64,000 nucleotides of DNA from Denitratisoma sp. DHT3 (GCF_007833355.1 NZ_CP020914.1:2528047-2592046); one strand, 5' to 3'; shown: positions 26,307-34,640, numbered from the stretch's first letter. Made by a program: numbers and translations. Notes: generated by a model not told the origin, from the sequence alone.

Positions 26307-27610
26307 GCGCGCTCCTTCATGCGCTCCTCCATGCGCCCCTGGACCATCGGGATGCCGAACAGCCGGCACTCCAGCGGGCCGTTGAACAGCGGGATGCGGC
26401 GCGTCACCTTGAGCCGCACCAGCTTCGCCAGTTGCGGGTCGGCGGAGAGGAACCAGCAGTGCCAGCCGACGAAGTGCTGCTTCAGAGCGTTGCCCAGCAG
26501 GGGGTAGAACGCGGCCAGTTCGTCGTTGTCGCCCAGGCGCTCGCCGTAGGGCGGGTTGGTCACCAGCAGGCCGCTCGGTGCCGGCGCCGGGCGCTGGAGC
26601 AGATCGGCCTGCTCGACCGTGACCAGGTCGTCGAGCCCGGCATGCGCCAGGTTCTGGCAGGTGCGGGCCACCGCGTCGCGGGAAATGTCCGAACCCCAGA
26701 TCGGCAGTCCGCCCGTCGACGTGGGCGCCGCCACGCGGCGCGCGGCCGCCTCGCCGCGCAGGCGGCGCCAGAGTTCGGCGTCGAAATCGAGGAAATGCTC
26801 GAAGCCGAACTCTCCCGGCCCGCGCGACAGGCCTGGCGCGTCGCCCAGGCTCATCTGGGCGGCTTCGATCAGGAACGTACCGCTGCCGCACATCGGGTCC
26901 AGCAGCGGGATGCCGGGCTTCCAGCCGGCCAGGCGCAGGATGCCGGCGGCGAGATTCTCCTTCAGCGGCGCGCCCACCTTGGCGATCTTGTGGCCGCGCA
27001 GGTAGAGCGGCTCGCCCGAGGTGTCGAGGTAGAGCGTGGCCTCGCGGTCGGTGAGGAACAGATGGATGCGGATCTCCGGCGCCCTGGTGTCGACGTTGGG
27101 GCGCTGCCCGGTCTCGGCGCGGAAGCGGTCGCAGACCGCGTCCTTGACCTTGAGGGTGATGTACTCCAGGCTGCGCAGCGGCGAGCGCTGCGCCGTGACG
27201 TAGACGCGGATGGTGCGCTCCGCCGCGAACAGCTGATGCCAGGGCACGCCGTGGGCGAGGCGATAGACGTCCTCCTCGTCCTGGTAGCCGCCCTGTGCCA
27301 CCCGCCACAGCACCCGGGTGGCGATGCGGGACTCCAGGTTGGCGCGGTAGCAGGCCTCCCGGTCGCCGCGAAAGTGCACCCCGCCGGGCGCGGATACGAT
27401 CTGTTTGCCGCCGGCGGCGGCCAGGTCCTCCGCCAACAGCGACTCCAGGCCGCGCGGACAGGGGGCGAAGAAATGCCAACCGCGCAGGAAGTCGCCGACG
27501 TCGCCAGTACCGGTATTGCCGCCGGCGCGCGGCGCCGCGTCGGCCCCGCGCACATGCCGGACCTTGGCGCCCGCCGCGGAGGGTGCGTGGGGTTTGCGGG
27601 AAGAGTTCAA
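26303..27610 (-). CDS. THUMP-domain class I RNA methyltransferase (RlmL N-domain/YpsC-like)
   Basis: The protein has an N-terminal ferredoxin-like/THUMP region (about residues 44-190, from WHFFAPCPRGLESLL) and a Rossmann methyltransferase domain. The latter contains DPMCGSGTFLIEAA (about 239-252) and the catalytic NPPYGERL (about 352-359), the N6/N2 guanine or adenine methylase motif. It matches the RlmL half of E. coli RlmKL, which makes m2G2445 in 23S rRNA; the RlmK half is absent. The first 43 residues are low-complexity and the start is a TTG overlapping the hemJ stop, so the true start may be further downstream. Confidence 0.85.
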   Translation of the reverse strand: MNSSRKPHAPSAAGAKVRHVRGADAAPRAGGNTGTGDVGDFLRGWHFFAPCPRGLESLLAEDLAAAGGKQIVSAPGGVHFRGDREACYRANLESRIATRVLWRVAQGGYQDEEDVYRLAHGVPWHQLFAAERTIRVYVTAQRSPLRSLEYITLKVKDAVCDRFRAETGQRPNVDTRAPEIRIHLFLTDREATLYLDTSGEPLYLRGHKIAKVGAPLKENLAAGILRLAGWKPGIPLLDPMCGSGTFLIEAAQMSLGDAPGLSRGPGEFGFEHFLDFDAELWRRLRGEAAARRVAAPTSTGGLPIWGSDISRDAVARTCQNLAHAGLDDLVTVEQADLLQRPAPAPSGLLVTNPPYGERLGDNDELAAFYPLLGNALKQHFVGWHCWFLSADPQLAKLVRLKVTRRIPLFNGPLECRLFGIPMVQGRMEERMKERA

Positions 27611-28023
27611 AACGGTTTCACCACGGCCAGGATCACCACGGCGATCAGGGCCAGAACAGGGATTTCATTGAACACGCGGAACCAGACGTGGCTGCGGGCG
27701 CAGGCGCCGGCGCGGAACTCGGCGAGCAGCCGGCCGCACCAGAAATGGTAGGCCACCAGGCCCGCCACCAGCAGGGTCTTGAGGTGCAGCCAGGCGCCGG
27801 AGAAACCGAAGCCGAACCACAGCCACAAGCCCAGGCCCACCGCCAGCACGCCGATGGGCGTGACGAAGCGGTACAGCTTGCCCGCCATCAGCAGCAGCCG
27901 CTCCCGTTCCGCGCGGCTGTCGGCCGGCACCATGGCGAGGTTGACGAAGATTCGCGGCAGATAGAACAGGCCGGCGAACCAGCTCACCACGAAGACGATA
28001 TGGAAGGATTTGAGCCAGAGCAT
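27607..28023 (-). CDS. hemJ: Protoporphyrinogen oxidase HemJ (CopD-like family)
   Basis: HemJ is a small membrane protein that oxidises protoporphyrinogen IX to protoporphyrin IX in heme synthesis in bacteria lacking HemG/HemY. The 138-aa product has four membrane helices, the N-terminal KSFHIVFVVSWFAGLFYLPR with its conserved His, the LHLKTLLVAGLVAYHFWCG segment and the C-terminal RVFNEIPVLALIAVVILAVVKPF. These regions are characteristic. It lies between the epimerase gene (stop 1 bp before its ATG) and the methyltransferase gene, all on one strand, forming one transcription unit through ftsX. Confidence 0.9.
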   Translation of the reverse strand: MLWLKSFHIVFVVSWFAGLFYLPRIFVNLAMVPADSRAERERLLLMAGKLYRFVTPIGVLAVGLGLWLWFGFGFSGAWLHLKTLLVAGLVAYHFWCGRLLAEFRAGACARSHVWFRVFNEIPVLALIAVVILAVVKPF

Positions 28024-28024
28024 G

Positions 28025-28918
28025 TCAGCGATTTTCCTTTGTCGTGATTTCCGCCAGCCCGGCCTCGACGGTGGGGTAGGCCAGGCGCAGGCCCAGTTCC
28101 CGCTTCATGCGCCGGTTGTCGAGGCGGCGCGACTCGGCCATGAAGGACAACTGCACCGCCGGCAGGCGCGCCTGCGCCTCCGCCCAGGAGACGCGCGGCA
28201 GGCGCGGCTGGCCGAAGGCGTCGCAGAGCCGGTCGTACCACTCGCCCATCGCCAGTTCGCTGTCGTCGGTGACGTTGTAGGCCCGCCCCGGCCGGCCGCG
28301 CCGCAACGCCGCCAGGCAGGCGCGGGCCAGGTCCTCGGCGTGGATGTGGTTGGTATGCACGTCGTCCTCGGGCCGCAAGAGGGGCAGGCGCCCGCCCAGG
28401 CGCTCGGTGGGCAGGCGGTCGGCGGCGTAGATGCCCGGCGCCCGCAGCAGGCTCACCGCGCAGCCGGAGTCGCGGCCGAAGCCGCGCAGCAGCCTTTCCG
28501 CCGCCTGCCGCCGCTGGCCGCGGGCGCTGGCCGCCCCCGCCGCGGCGAGCGGCCGGGTCTCCGCCACCCACGCGCCGCGGCAGTCGCCATACACGCCGCT
28601 GGTGCTGATGTAGACCAGGCGCCGTGGTAGACTCCGGCCCCGCCGCAGGGCCGCAATCAGCCTCCTGGTGCGGGGATCGCCGGCACTGGCGGCACCGGTA
28701 GCGGAGGGCGGCGCGCTGTGCAGCACCGCGTCGGCCAGCCCGGCCAGACGACGCAGCGTGGCGGGTCGATCGAGATCGCCCTGCAACTGGGTCACCCCCT
28801 GGGCGGCCAGGGCCGGGTCCCATTCCCGCACCAGCGCATACAGGCGCCACTGTCCGCGCAGGCGGGGCAATGCCCGGCGCACCACGTCGCCACAACCGAC
28901 GATCAACAATCTTCTCAT
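28025..28918 (-). CDS. NAD-dependent epimerase/dehydratase (YeeZ-like SDR)
   Basis: This is a 297-aa extended short-chain dehydrogenase/reductase. It begins with the nucleotide-binding sequence LLIVGCGDVVRRAL (residues 4-17), has YISTSGVYGDC (about 104-114), an active-site-like Ser/Tyr arrangement, and a C-terminal NVTDDSELAMGEWYD region (about 215-229). It resembles E. coli YeeZ, whose substrate is not established. It leads the operon hemJ-methyltransferase-ftsE-ftsX. Its ATG is only 14 bp from the divergent reductase ATG. Confidence 0.8.
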   Translation of the reverse strand: MRRLLIVGCGDVVRRALPRLRGQWRLYALVREWDPALAAQGVTQLQGDLDRPATLRRLAGLADAVLHSAPPSATGAASAGDPRTRRLIAALRRGRSLPRRLVYISTSGVYGDCRGAWVAETRPLAAAGAASARGQRRQAAERLLRGFGRDSGCAVSLLRAPGIYAADRLPTERLGGRLPLLRPEDDVHTNHIHAEDLARACLAALRRGRPGRAYNVTDDSELAMGEWYDRLCDAFGQPRLPRVSWAEAQARLPAVQLSFMAESRRLDNRRMKRELGLRLAYPTVEAGLAEITTKENR

Positions 28919-28932
28919 GACGGAATTATCTC

Positions 28933-29946
28933 ATGGCCTACAAGATCACCCTCACGCCCAGCGGCCATAGCTTCGACGCGCCGGCCGACGAGACCCTGCT
29001 GAACGCGGCGGACCAGGCCGGCTTCAAGCTGCCCTACGGTTGCAGCGCCGGCGCCTGCGGCGCCTGCAAGGCCAAGGTGGTCGCGGGCGAGGTGGATCAC
29101 GGCAGCTCTCAGGAGCACGCCCTCCCGGCCGACGAACGCGCCGCCGGCATGGCCCTGATGTGCTGCGCCAAGCCGCTGTCCGACCTGACCGTGGAAGTGC
29201 GCGAGGTGGGCGCCCTCTCCGGCATTCCGGTGAAGAAGCTGCCCTGCCGGGTGCAGAAGATGGAACGCGTCGCCCCCGACGTGATGCTGCTGCAATTGAA
29301 GCTGCCCGCGAGCGAGCCCTTGCAGTTCCTCGCCGGGCAGTATCTCGAATTCATCCGCCCCGACGGCTCCCGGCGCGCCTTCTCGATCGCCAACGCGCCG
29401 CACCGGAACGAATTCGTCGAACTCCATGTCCGCCTCGTCGCCGGCGGCGAATTCACCACCCAGGTGTTCGAGACCATGAAGGAAAAGGACATCCTGCGCA
29501 TCGAGGCGCCGCTGGGCTCCTTCTTCCTGCGCGAGGACTCGGCCAGGCCCATCATCCTGCTGGCCGGCGGCACCGGCTTCGCCCCGATCAAGGGCCTGGT
29601 CGAACACAGCCTGCACAAGGGCTACACCCGCCCCATCCACCTCTACTGGGGCGCGCGCGACAAGGCCGGCCTTTACATGGACGCGCTGGCCCGGCGCTGG
29701 GCCGACGAGCATCCCCACATCCAATACGTCCCGGTGCTCTCCGACGCGACGGCCGACGACGCCTGGGACGGCCGCACGGGGCTGGTGCACCAGGCCGTGC
29801 TGGAGGATTTCGCCGACCTCTCCGGCCACGAGGTGTATGCCTGCGGCGCGCCGGCGATGATCGACGCCGCCCGCCAGGACTTCGCCGCCCGGGGCCTGCC
29901 CGAGGACGCATTCTTCGCCGACTCGTTCACTTTCGCCACGCACTGA
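28933..29946 (+). CDS. 2Fe-2S ferredoxin-type NAD(P)H flavin reductase (AscD/CDP-6-deoxy-glucoseen reductase-like)
   Basis: The 337-aa protein fuses a plant-type [2Fe-2S] ferredoxin domain (about residues 1-95; CSAGACGACK at 37-46 and a distal Cys in LMCCAK) to an FAD-binding domain (RRAFSIANAP, about 141-150) and an NAD(P) domain (LLAGGTGFAPIKGL, about 206-219; ACGAPAMID). It passes electrons from NAD(P)H to the iron-sulfur cluster for an oxygenase or dehydratase partner. No partner is adjacent, so the substrate is unknown. A second imperfect copy of its 3' end lies at about 30079. Confidence 0.88.
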   Translation: MAYKITLTPSGHSFDAPADETLLNAADQAGFKLPYGCSAGACGACKAKVVAGEVDHGSSQEHALPADERAAGMALMCCAKPLSDLTVEVREVGALSGIPVKKLPCRVQKMERVAPDVMLLQLKLPASEPLQFLAGQYLEFIRPDGSRRAFSIANAPHRNEFVELHVRLVAGGEFTTQVFETMKEKDILRIEAPLGSFFLREDSARPIILLAGGTGFAPIKGLVEHSLHKGYTRPIHLYWGARDKAGLYMDALARRWADEHPHIQYVPVLSDATADDAWDGRTGLVHQAVLEDFADLSGHEVYACGAPAMIDAARQDFAARGLPEDAFFADSFTFATH

Positions 29947-29988
29947 TACGCTCACTCCCCTTCGCCCCAAGGGGTGAGGGGTGAGCCC

Positions 29989-30075
29989 GTAGGTCGGGTT
30001 AGCCCACAGGGCGTAACCCGACAGACAGCCGTTGCAGACATCGATGTCGGGTTACGCTTCGCTAACCCGACCTAC
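29989..30075. repeat. Imperfect inverted repeat with GTAGGTCGGGTTAG arms
   Basis: The left arm (29989-30024, beginning GTAGGTCGGGTTAG) is complementary to the right arm (30045-30075, ending CTAACCCGACCTAC), with further pairing of GCGTAACCCGACA to TGTCGGGTTACGC. This resembles a palindromic repeat type seen in many proteobacterial genomes. It is followed at 30079-30105 by an imperfect duplicate of the end of the preceding gene. Confidence 0.8.
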
Positions 30076-30143
30076 GTGACTCGTTCACCTTCGCGGCACA
30101 CTGAGAACAGCGGACGGGGCCCCGCGTCGGCGCGGGCCGCACG

Positions 30144-30788
30144 CTACGCGAGCGCCTGCAGGCGCTCGATTTCGTCCCGGTACCAGCGCCGGGCGCGGGC
30201 CTCGGCGGTCTCGGCGCGGCTCCGCCGGCGCTCGCCGAGCCGCTTCTCGGCGGCATCCGCCCAGCGCAGCCGGGCTTCGATGTTTTCCCGGATGAAACCG
30301 ATGACCAGGCCGTTGTGCTCGGCGGTTTCCGGGATGCGCCAGCCCTCTTCGAGGATCTGCTCGCAGGCGGCCATCACCTGGCGCGCCTCCTCCCGCGCCT
30401 GGCGGCGCACTTCCTCGATCAGGGCGAGCAGCGTGGCGTCGTCGCAGTGGTCGCCATTGAGCAGCTTGACCAGGGTTTCGTACTCGTAGACCAGCTCCGC
30501 GCCGGGCTCCGCGAACCAGGCGGCCAGCGCTCGGCGGCCGGCGGCGGTGATGCGATAGACGCTGCGCTTGCGCGCGCCCTGGTATTCCTCGGCCAGGGAA
30601 GCCAGGCCCAGCGCCGCGAGCTTCTTCGGCTCTTCGTAGATGCGGCTCTCGGCGCGCGGCCAGATGCGGCGCAGGGCCGAGAGCTGCATGTACTTGTTCA
30701 GCTCGTAGGCGGACCAGGGGCGCCGCGCCAGCAGGCCCAGCAGGGTGTAGGAGGTCGGAGTCAGGCGGGTTCGGTCGGCGGTCTTCAT
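30144..30788 (-). CDS. PadR-family transcriptional regulator
   Basis: This is a 214-aa PadR-like regulator. The N-terminal winged helix covers about residues 8-80 (TSYTLLGLLARRPWSAYELNKYM and RAESRIYEEPKKLAALGL, then YRITAAGRRAL). A long C-terminal helical dimerisation region follows (VRRQAREEARQVMAACEQILEE). The ATG at 30788 gives MKTADRTRLTPT; a TTG three codons upstream is possible. It is divergent from the amidohydrolase gene, and a perfect palindrome lies between them. It is therefore expected to repress that gene and itself. Confidence 0.88.
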   Translation of the reverse strand: MKTADRTRLTPTSYTLLGLLARRPWSAYELNKYMQLSALRRIWPRAESRIYEEPKKLAALGLASLAEEYQGARKRSVYRITAAGRRALAAWFAEPGAELVYEYETLVKLLNGDHCDDATLLALIEEVRRQAREEARQVMAACEQILEEGWRIPETAEHNGLVIGFIRENIEARLRWADAAEKRLGERRRSRAETAEARARRWYRDEIERLQALA

Positions 30789-30808
30789 GGCTTGCAAAAT
30801 AATCCTGT

Positions 30809-30830
30809 CAGGAGTATCTGTATACTCCTG
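30809..30830. promoter_or_regulatory. Palindromic operator, probable PadR site
   Basis: CAGGAGTAT (30809-30817) and ATACTCCTG (30822-30830) form a perfect 9-bp inverted repeat around CTGT. A further half-site, GGAGTAT, follows at 30834-30840. It sits in the 77-bp gap between the divergent PadR and amidohydrolase genes, matching PadR-type operators with ATAC/GTAT arms. Confidence 0.75.
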
Positions 30831-30865
30831 TTCGGAGTATTAGTGACCTACCGGGACCACCAGCC

Positions 30866-32581
30866 ATGAAACGCTTCCTGAAACTCGCCGCCCTGATCCT
30901 CGCGCTCATATTCACGGTCGTCGCGGCCTTCTTGTGGTGGCGGACGCTGCCGCCGCAGCCACCCAAGCACCAGCTTTTCATCAACGGCGTGGTGCTGACC
31001 ATGGACGCGGCGGACCGCGTCGCCAGCGCCCTGGCGCTGGAAGGCGAGCGCATCGTCGCGGTGGGCGACAGCGCCGACCTCAAGACCCGCTACGGCAGGG
31101 ACGCGGTGATCCACGATCTGGCCGGCAAGGCCCTGCTGCCGGGCTTCGTCGATGCCCACAGCCACTTCCCCGCATCCGGCCTGTCGGTGTTCGGCGTGGA
31201 CCTCAACAGCCCGCCGATCGGCGACCTGACCTCCATCGCCCAGCTCCAGCAGCGGTTGCGCGCCAAGGCGGCGACGACGAAAAAAGGAGCGTGGATCTTC
31301 GGCTTCGGCTACGACGACACGCTGCTGGCGGAGAAGCGCCATCCCACTCGCCAGGAGCTGGACGCGGTCTCCACCGAGCAGCCGATCTACGTCTGGCACG
31401 TCTCCGGCCACATGGGCGTGGCCAACAGCCGGGCGCTGGCCCTGGCCGGCATCGGCCCGAACACGCCCAATCCGCCCGGCGGCGTGATCGTGCGCGACGC
31501 GCGGGGCGAGGCCACGGGCCTGGTCCAGGAAAATTCGGCGATCGAGATGCAGAAGCTGGCGATGAAGATCGGCCCGCTGGACTTCCTGCGCATGGTGCGC
31601 GCGGCATCGGCCGAATATGCGGCGCAGGGCGTCACCACGGCCCAGAGCGGGGCCGCCGCCGCCGAGACGGCGAAGGGCCTGGGCCTGGCCAGCCGCTTCG
31701 GCCTGGTACCGATGCGTCTCGAACTCTGGCCGATGTGGGATTCCCTCGGCCCCGAGCTGCGCGACGGCAAGGCCAAGGTCGCCGACTACGACACCGACCG
31801 GCTGCGCCTGGGACCGGTGAAGTTCTTCAGCGACGGCAGCATCCAGGGCTACACCGGTTTCCTCGGCCATCCCTATCACGTGCCTTACCACGGCGATGCC
31901 GAGTACCGGGGCTTCCCGACCATGGAGCAGAAGCAACTGGTGGCGGAGATCGGGCGCTATCACCGCGCCGGCATCCAGTTGGCGATCCACGCCAACGGCG
32001 ACGCCGCGATCGACAACGTGCTCGACGCAATCGAGATCGCGCAGCAGGAGACGCCGCGCCCCGACATCCGCCACATCCTGGTCCATGCCCAGATGGCGCG
32101 CGCCGACCAGCTCGACCGCATGGCGCGGCTCTCGGTGACGCCGAGCTTCTTCTCCGCCCACACCTACTACTGGGGCGACCGTCACCGCGACATTTTCATC
32201 GGTCCCGAGCGCGCCGCCGACATCAGCCCCACGCGCTGGGCGAAGGATCGCGGGCTGCGCTTCAGCGTGCATCTGGACACGCCGGTGGTGCCGATGAATC
32301 CGCGCCTGCTGCTGTGGAGCACGGTCAATCGCCTGTCCAGCAGCGGCCGGGTGATCGGCCCGGCGCAGCGTCTGACGGTGATGGAGGCGCTGCGCGCGAT
32401 GACCATCGACGCCGCCTGGCAGATCCATCAGGAGGACCGCATCGGCTCCCTGGAACCCGGCAAGCTGGCCGACCTGGTGGTGCTGAGCGACGACCCGCGC
32501 AAGCATCCGCAGACGATCCGCGACCTCGCGGTCGAGACGACCCTGGTCGGGGGCGTGCCGATCTACTCCCGGCAGCCCTGA
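30866..32581 (+). CDS. Membrane-anchored amidohydrolase (YtcJ-like, amidohydrolase family 3)
   Basis: The 571-aa protein has an N-terminal hydrophobic anchor (about residues 5-25), then a metal-dependent amidohydrolase fold. Features are LPGFVDAHSHF (about 92-102, the H-x-H metal site), KFFSDGSIQGYTGFL (about 319-333), a later His in AIHANGDAAIDN (about 374-385), HILVHAQMARADQ (about 405-417) and the C-terminal GSLEPGKLADLVVLSDDP. Family members hydrolyse N-acyl or cyclic amides, and the substrate is unknown. It is controlled presumably by the divergent PadR protein. Confidence 0.82.
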   Translation: MKRFLKLAALILALIFTVVAAFLWWRTLPPQPPKHQLFINGVVLTMDAADRVASALALEGERIVAVGDSADLKTRYGRDAVIHDLAGKALLPGFVDAHSHFPASGLSVFGVDLNSPPIGDLTSIAQLQQRLRAKAATTKKGAWIFGFGYDDTLLAEKRHPTRQELDAVSTEQPIYVWHVSGHMGVANSRALALAGIGPNTPNPPGGVIVRDARGEATGLVQENSAIEMQKLAMKIGPLDFLRMVRAASAEYAAQGVTTAQSGAAAAETAKGLGLASRFGLVPMRLELWPMWDSLGPELRDGKAKVADYDTDRLRLGPVKFFSDGSIQGYTGFLGHPYHVPYHGDAEYRGFPTMEQKQLVAEIGRYHRAGIQLAIHANGDAAIDNVLDAIEIAQQETPRPDIRHILVHAQMARADQLDRMARLSVTPSFFSAHTYYWGDRHRDIFIGPERAADISPTRWAKDRGLRFSVHLDTPVVPMNPRLLLWSTVNRLSSSGRVIGPAQRLTVMEALRAMTIDAAWQIHQEDRIGSLEPGKLADLVVLSDDPRKHPQTIRDLAVETTLVGGVPIYSRQP

Positions 32582-32651
32582 GGACCGCCCTCTCGGCGCG
32601 CATCGAGCGGGAACAGGTTGGCCGCGCCAGGTCGCCGGTACAGCGTCGGCG

Positions 32652-33713
32652 TCATTGACCGGCGCTGCGCGGGATGACCTTGGTCGTCGGTTGGCTCACC
32701 TCGCCTTGCGGCAGGAACCAGCGGAACCACAGCAACCCGCGCCGGTGGCCCTGGGTGCTGATCCAGTTGGGATGGCCCGGGTCCTGGGCGCCGACGTAGA
32801 GTTTCCAGGAGCCGTCGGGCTCGTAGACCACCTGGGCGCCGTTGATGGTGACCCGGTCATAGGCGGCATCGTAGATGTGGAGGAAGGGGTTCCACAGGCA
32901 AAGGTTCCAGAACGCGCACTCGGGCGAACGGCCCTCGATGACCAGTACCTGATCCTCTTCCAGTTCGAAGCCCCCCATGGCGTAGGCCGCGTCGCCAGCC
33001 GCCCAGCCGACGGTCTTCCGGGGCACCGGGTAGGGCGGCTGGATCGTGTTGGGCGGCATGCGCACCGGGCAGATCATGCTTTGTTCGCGCAGCCAGGTCC
33101 TGGCGGCGCGAAAGCGCCTGGCCAGGGTGGCGGCATCGTCCTTGGCCTTGGGCGGCGGATTGATGGCCTCGATGGACCAGACGGCCCGGCGGCCCCGCAC
33201 CGGATCGTTCAGATAGTCCCGGGTCAGCCCCACGACCGCGTCGGGCTCCAGCTTCAGCCAGTTGCCCGGCTGCGGATCGGGGCTCAGCCACAGTTCGAAG
33301 CCGCCGTCCGCCGCGCGCGTCATGGTGCGGTCGTTGGCGGTGCCGACGATGCGGTCGGAGTTGCGGCCGTCGTCGGGGCCGCCATAGACGGTGAACGACA
33401 GGTAGGCCGCGTCCCCCGGCCATACCTTGACCCGGTAGGTAAGGCTCGGGTCCAGCGCGACGTATTGATAGAAGGCGTCGGCATTGTCGCCGCCCCATTT
33501 GCGATAGGGGCCCACCGCGTCGACGAAGCGAGGGCGGGCGCTGTCGGCCCAGACCTGGGCATCCAGGGCCATGCCGAGCAGACTGAAGATCCAGCGGTGC
33601 CCCTCCACCAGCTCGGACTCGTCCAGGGGCGGGTCGGCCTTGAGAAGACGCGACTCGATGTTCTGCGCCTCCGCCAGCAGCTCCGCGAAGGCCTGTTGCA
33701 GTTGCTCGGACAT
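32652..33713 (-). CDS. DUF1214-family protein
   Basis: The 353-aa protein matches the DUF1214/DUF1254-related families. Typical segments are NADAFYQYVALDPSLTYRV (about residues 77-95), GFELWLSPDPQPGNWLKLEPDA and GHPNWISTQGHRRGLLWFRW (about 311-330). There is no signal peptide. The ATG has a GGAGGAA ribosome binding site. It is divergent from a TetR regulator with a perfect palindrome between, so it is likely that regulator's target. Such genes often lie in aromatic or steroid catabolism regions, but no reaction can be assigned here. Confidence 0.75.
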   Translation of the reverse strand: MSEQLQQAFAELLAEAQNIESRLLKADPPLDESELVEGHRWIFSLLGMALDAQVWADSARPRFVDAVGPYRKWGGDNADAFYQYVALDPSLTYRVKVWPGDAAYLSFTVYGGPDDGRNSDRIVGTANDRTMTRAADGGFELWLSPDPQPGNWLKLEPDAVVGLTRDYLNDPVRGRRAVWSIEAINPPPKAKDDAATLARRFRAARTWLREQSMICPVRMPPNTIQPPYPVPRKTVGWAAGDAAYAMGGFELEEDQVLVIEGRSPECAFWNLCLWNPFLHIYDAAYDRVTINGAQVVYEPDGSWKLYVGAQDPGHPNWISTQGHRRGLLWFRWFLPQGEVSQPTTKVIPRSAGQ

Positions 33714-33752
33714 GGGGTTCCTCCTTTTGTGGCGGTCGTTCGTGAAAACGGT

Positions 33753-33775
33753 CGTAGTAGAATAACAATACTACG
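33753..33775. promoter_or_regulatory. Palindromic operator, probable TetR site
   Basis: CGTAGTA (33753-33759) and TACTACG (33769-33775) are a perfect 7-bp inverted repeat with a 9-bp AT-rich spacer. They are placed 40 bp upstream of the DUF1214 gene and before the divergent TetR gene. Position and symmetry fit autoregulation by the TetR protein. Confidence 0.65.
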
Positions 33776-33858
33776 TATCAATTCAAGACTGAGTATCAAA
33801 AATTGAGCGACAGCCCGCCGCCCCCCCGCCTTCCCTGCGGGAGAGAAACCGTCAGCGC

Positions 33859-34449
33859 GTGCGCGAGCAGCTGATCGAAGCCGCCGTGGCCCTGGTCAGC
33901 GCGCAAGGTTTCGCCGCCACGACCGTGGATGCCATCGCTGCCGCCGCGGGCGTCGGGCGGGCCACCTTTTTCCGCTATTTCGAATCCAAGGATGCCGCCG
34001 TGGTGGTGGGTTTCTACGAGTACCGGCTGAGCCGGCTGGTGGAAATCCTGCACGCCGCCCCCGCCAAGCTGGCGCCCTTCGATGCCGTGACGTGGGCCAT
34101 CGAGCAGCTCGGCGCCGAAGCCGAACGGCAACTGCCGTTCATCGAACTCCAGGCCCGTTTGTTGGCCGCCTCTCCCAGCCTGCACGCCAAGGCCCTCGAA
34201 TTCCAGGCCAGCTACGAAAACGCGATCGCCGACGCCATCACCGGCCGCTACCGCGAACTGGCCCCCAATGACCTGCGCCCCCGGTTGCTGGCCGCCGCCG
34301 TCCTGGCCATGATGCGCATCATCACCGACTACTGGAACGACGATCACCGCGACCAGAACCTCGCCCAACTGTCCCGCGCCGCATTGGAGCATCTGGGTCA
34401 GGGGTTCGGGAAGGTTCGCCCTCCTTCCCTCCCCTCCGGGGGGAGTTGA
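33859..34449 (+). CDS. TetR-family transcriptional regulator
   Basis: The 196-aa protein has the TetR helix-turn-helix (FAATTVDAIAAAAGVGRATFFRYFESKDA, about residues 16-44) and a helical ligand-binding domain. The only conventional start is GTG 33859, which cuts into helix 1. The in-frame sequence upstream, back to an ATT at 33802, reads ERQPAAPPPSLRERNRQR, a normal TetR N-terminus, so translation may begin at a rare ATT codon. The last ten or so residues (RPPSLPSGGS) come from a dispersed repeat that overruns the gene end. Confidence 0.85.
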   Translation: MREQLIEAAVALVSAQGFAATTVDAIAAAAGVGRATFFRYFESKDAAVVVGFYEYRLSRLVEILHAAPAKLAPFDAVTWAIEQLGAEAERQLPFIELQARLLAASPSLHAKALEFQASYENAIADAITGRYRELAPNDLRPRLLAAAVLAMMRIITDYWNDDHRDQNLAQLSRAALEHLGQGFGKVRPPSLPSGGS

Positions 34450-34565
34450 TACGGTTCGCGACGCTCGGGTGTTTGGGGGAGCCTCGTAGCGGCACCGATA
34501 GGTTGCGGCTGGCGCCGCATGCCGCTTTTCCCCATCGTGGGAAATGCGGCGCGGCGGAAAAGCTC
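34418..34565 (-). repeat. Dispersed repeat, full copy (subtype 1) invading a gene end
   Basis: Full copy in minus orientation with CTCGGGTGTTTGGGGGAGC, GGCACCGATAGGTTGCGG and GCGGCGGAAAAGCTC. It starts inside the TetR frame and supplies that gene's final codons and stop. Confidence 0.85.
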
Positions 34566-34613
34566 CGTCAAGGAAACACGGACTTTCTGGAGCCACCGCA
34601 TTCAAAGGTTTTT

Positions 34614-34640
34614 TGACTGAGCGTGCAGCACGCTCAGTCA
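34614..34640. repeat. Perfect 13-bp palindrome upstream of the MddA-like gene
   Basis: TGACTGAGCGTGC (34614-34626) and GCACGCTCAGTCA (34628-34640) are perfectly complementary around a single A. T6 precedes the structure and no T run follows, so it is not an ordinary plus-strand terminator. It lies 84 bp before the MddA-like ATG. It could be an operator or a cruciform repeat. Confidence 0.6.
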
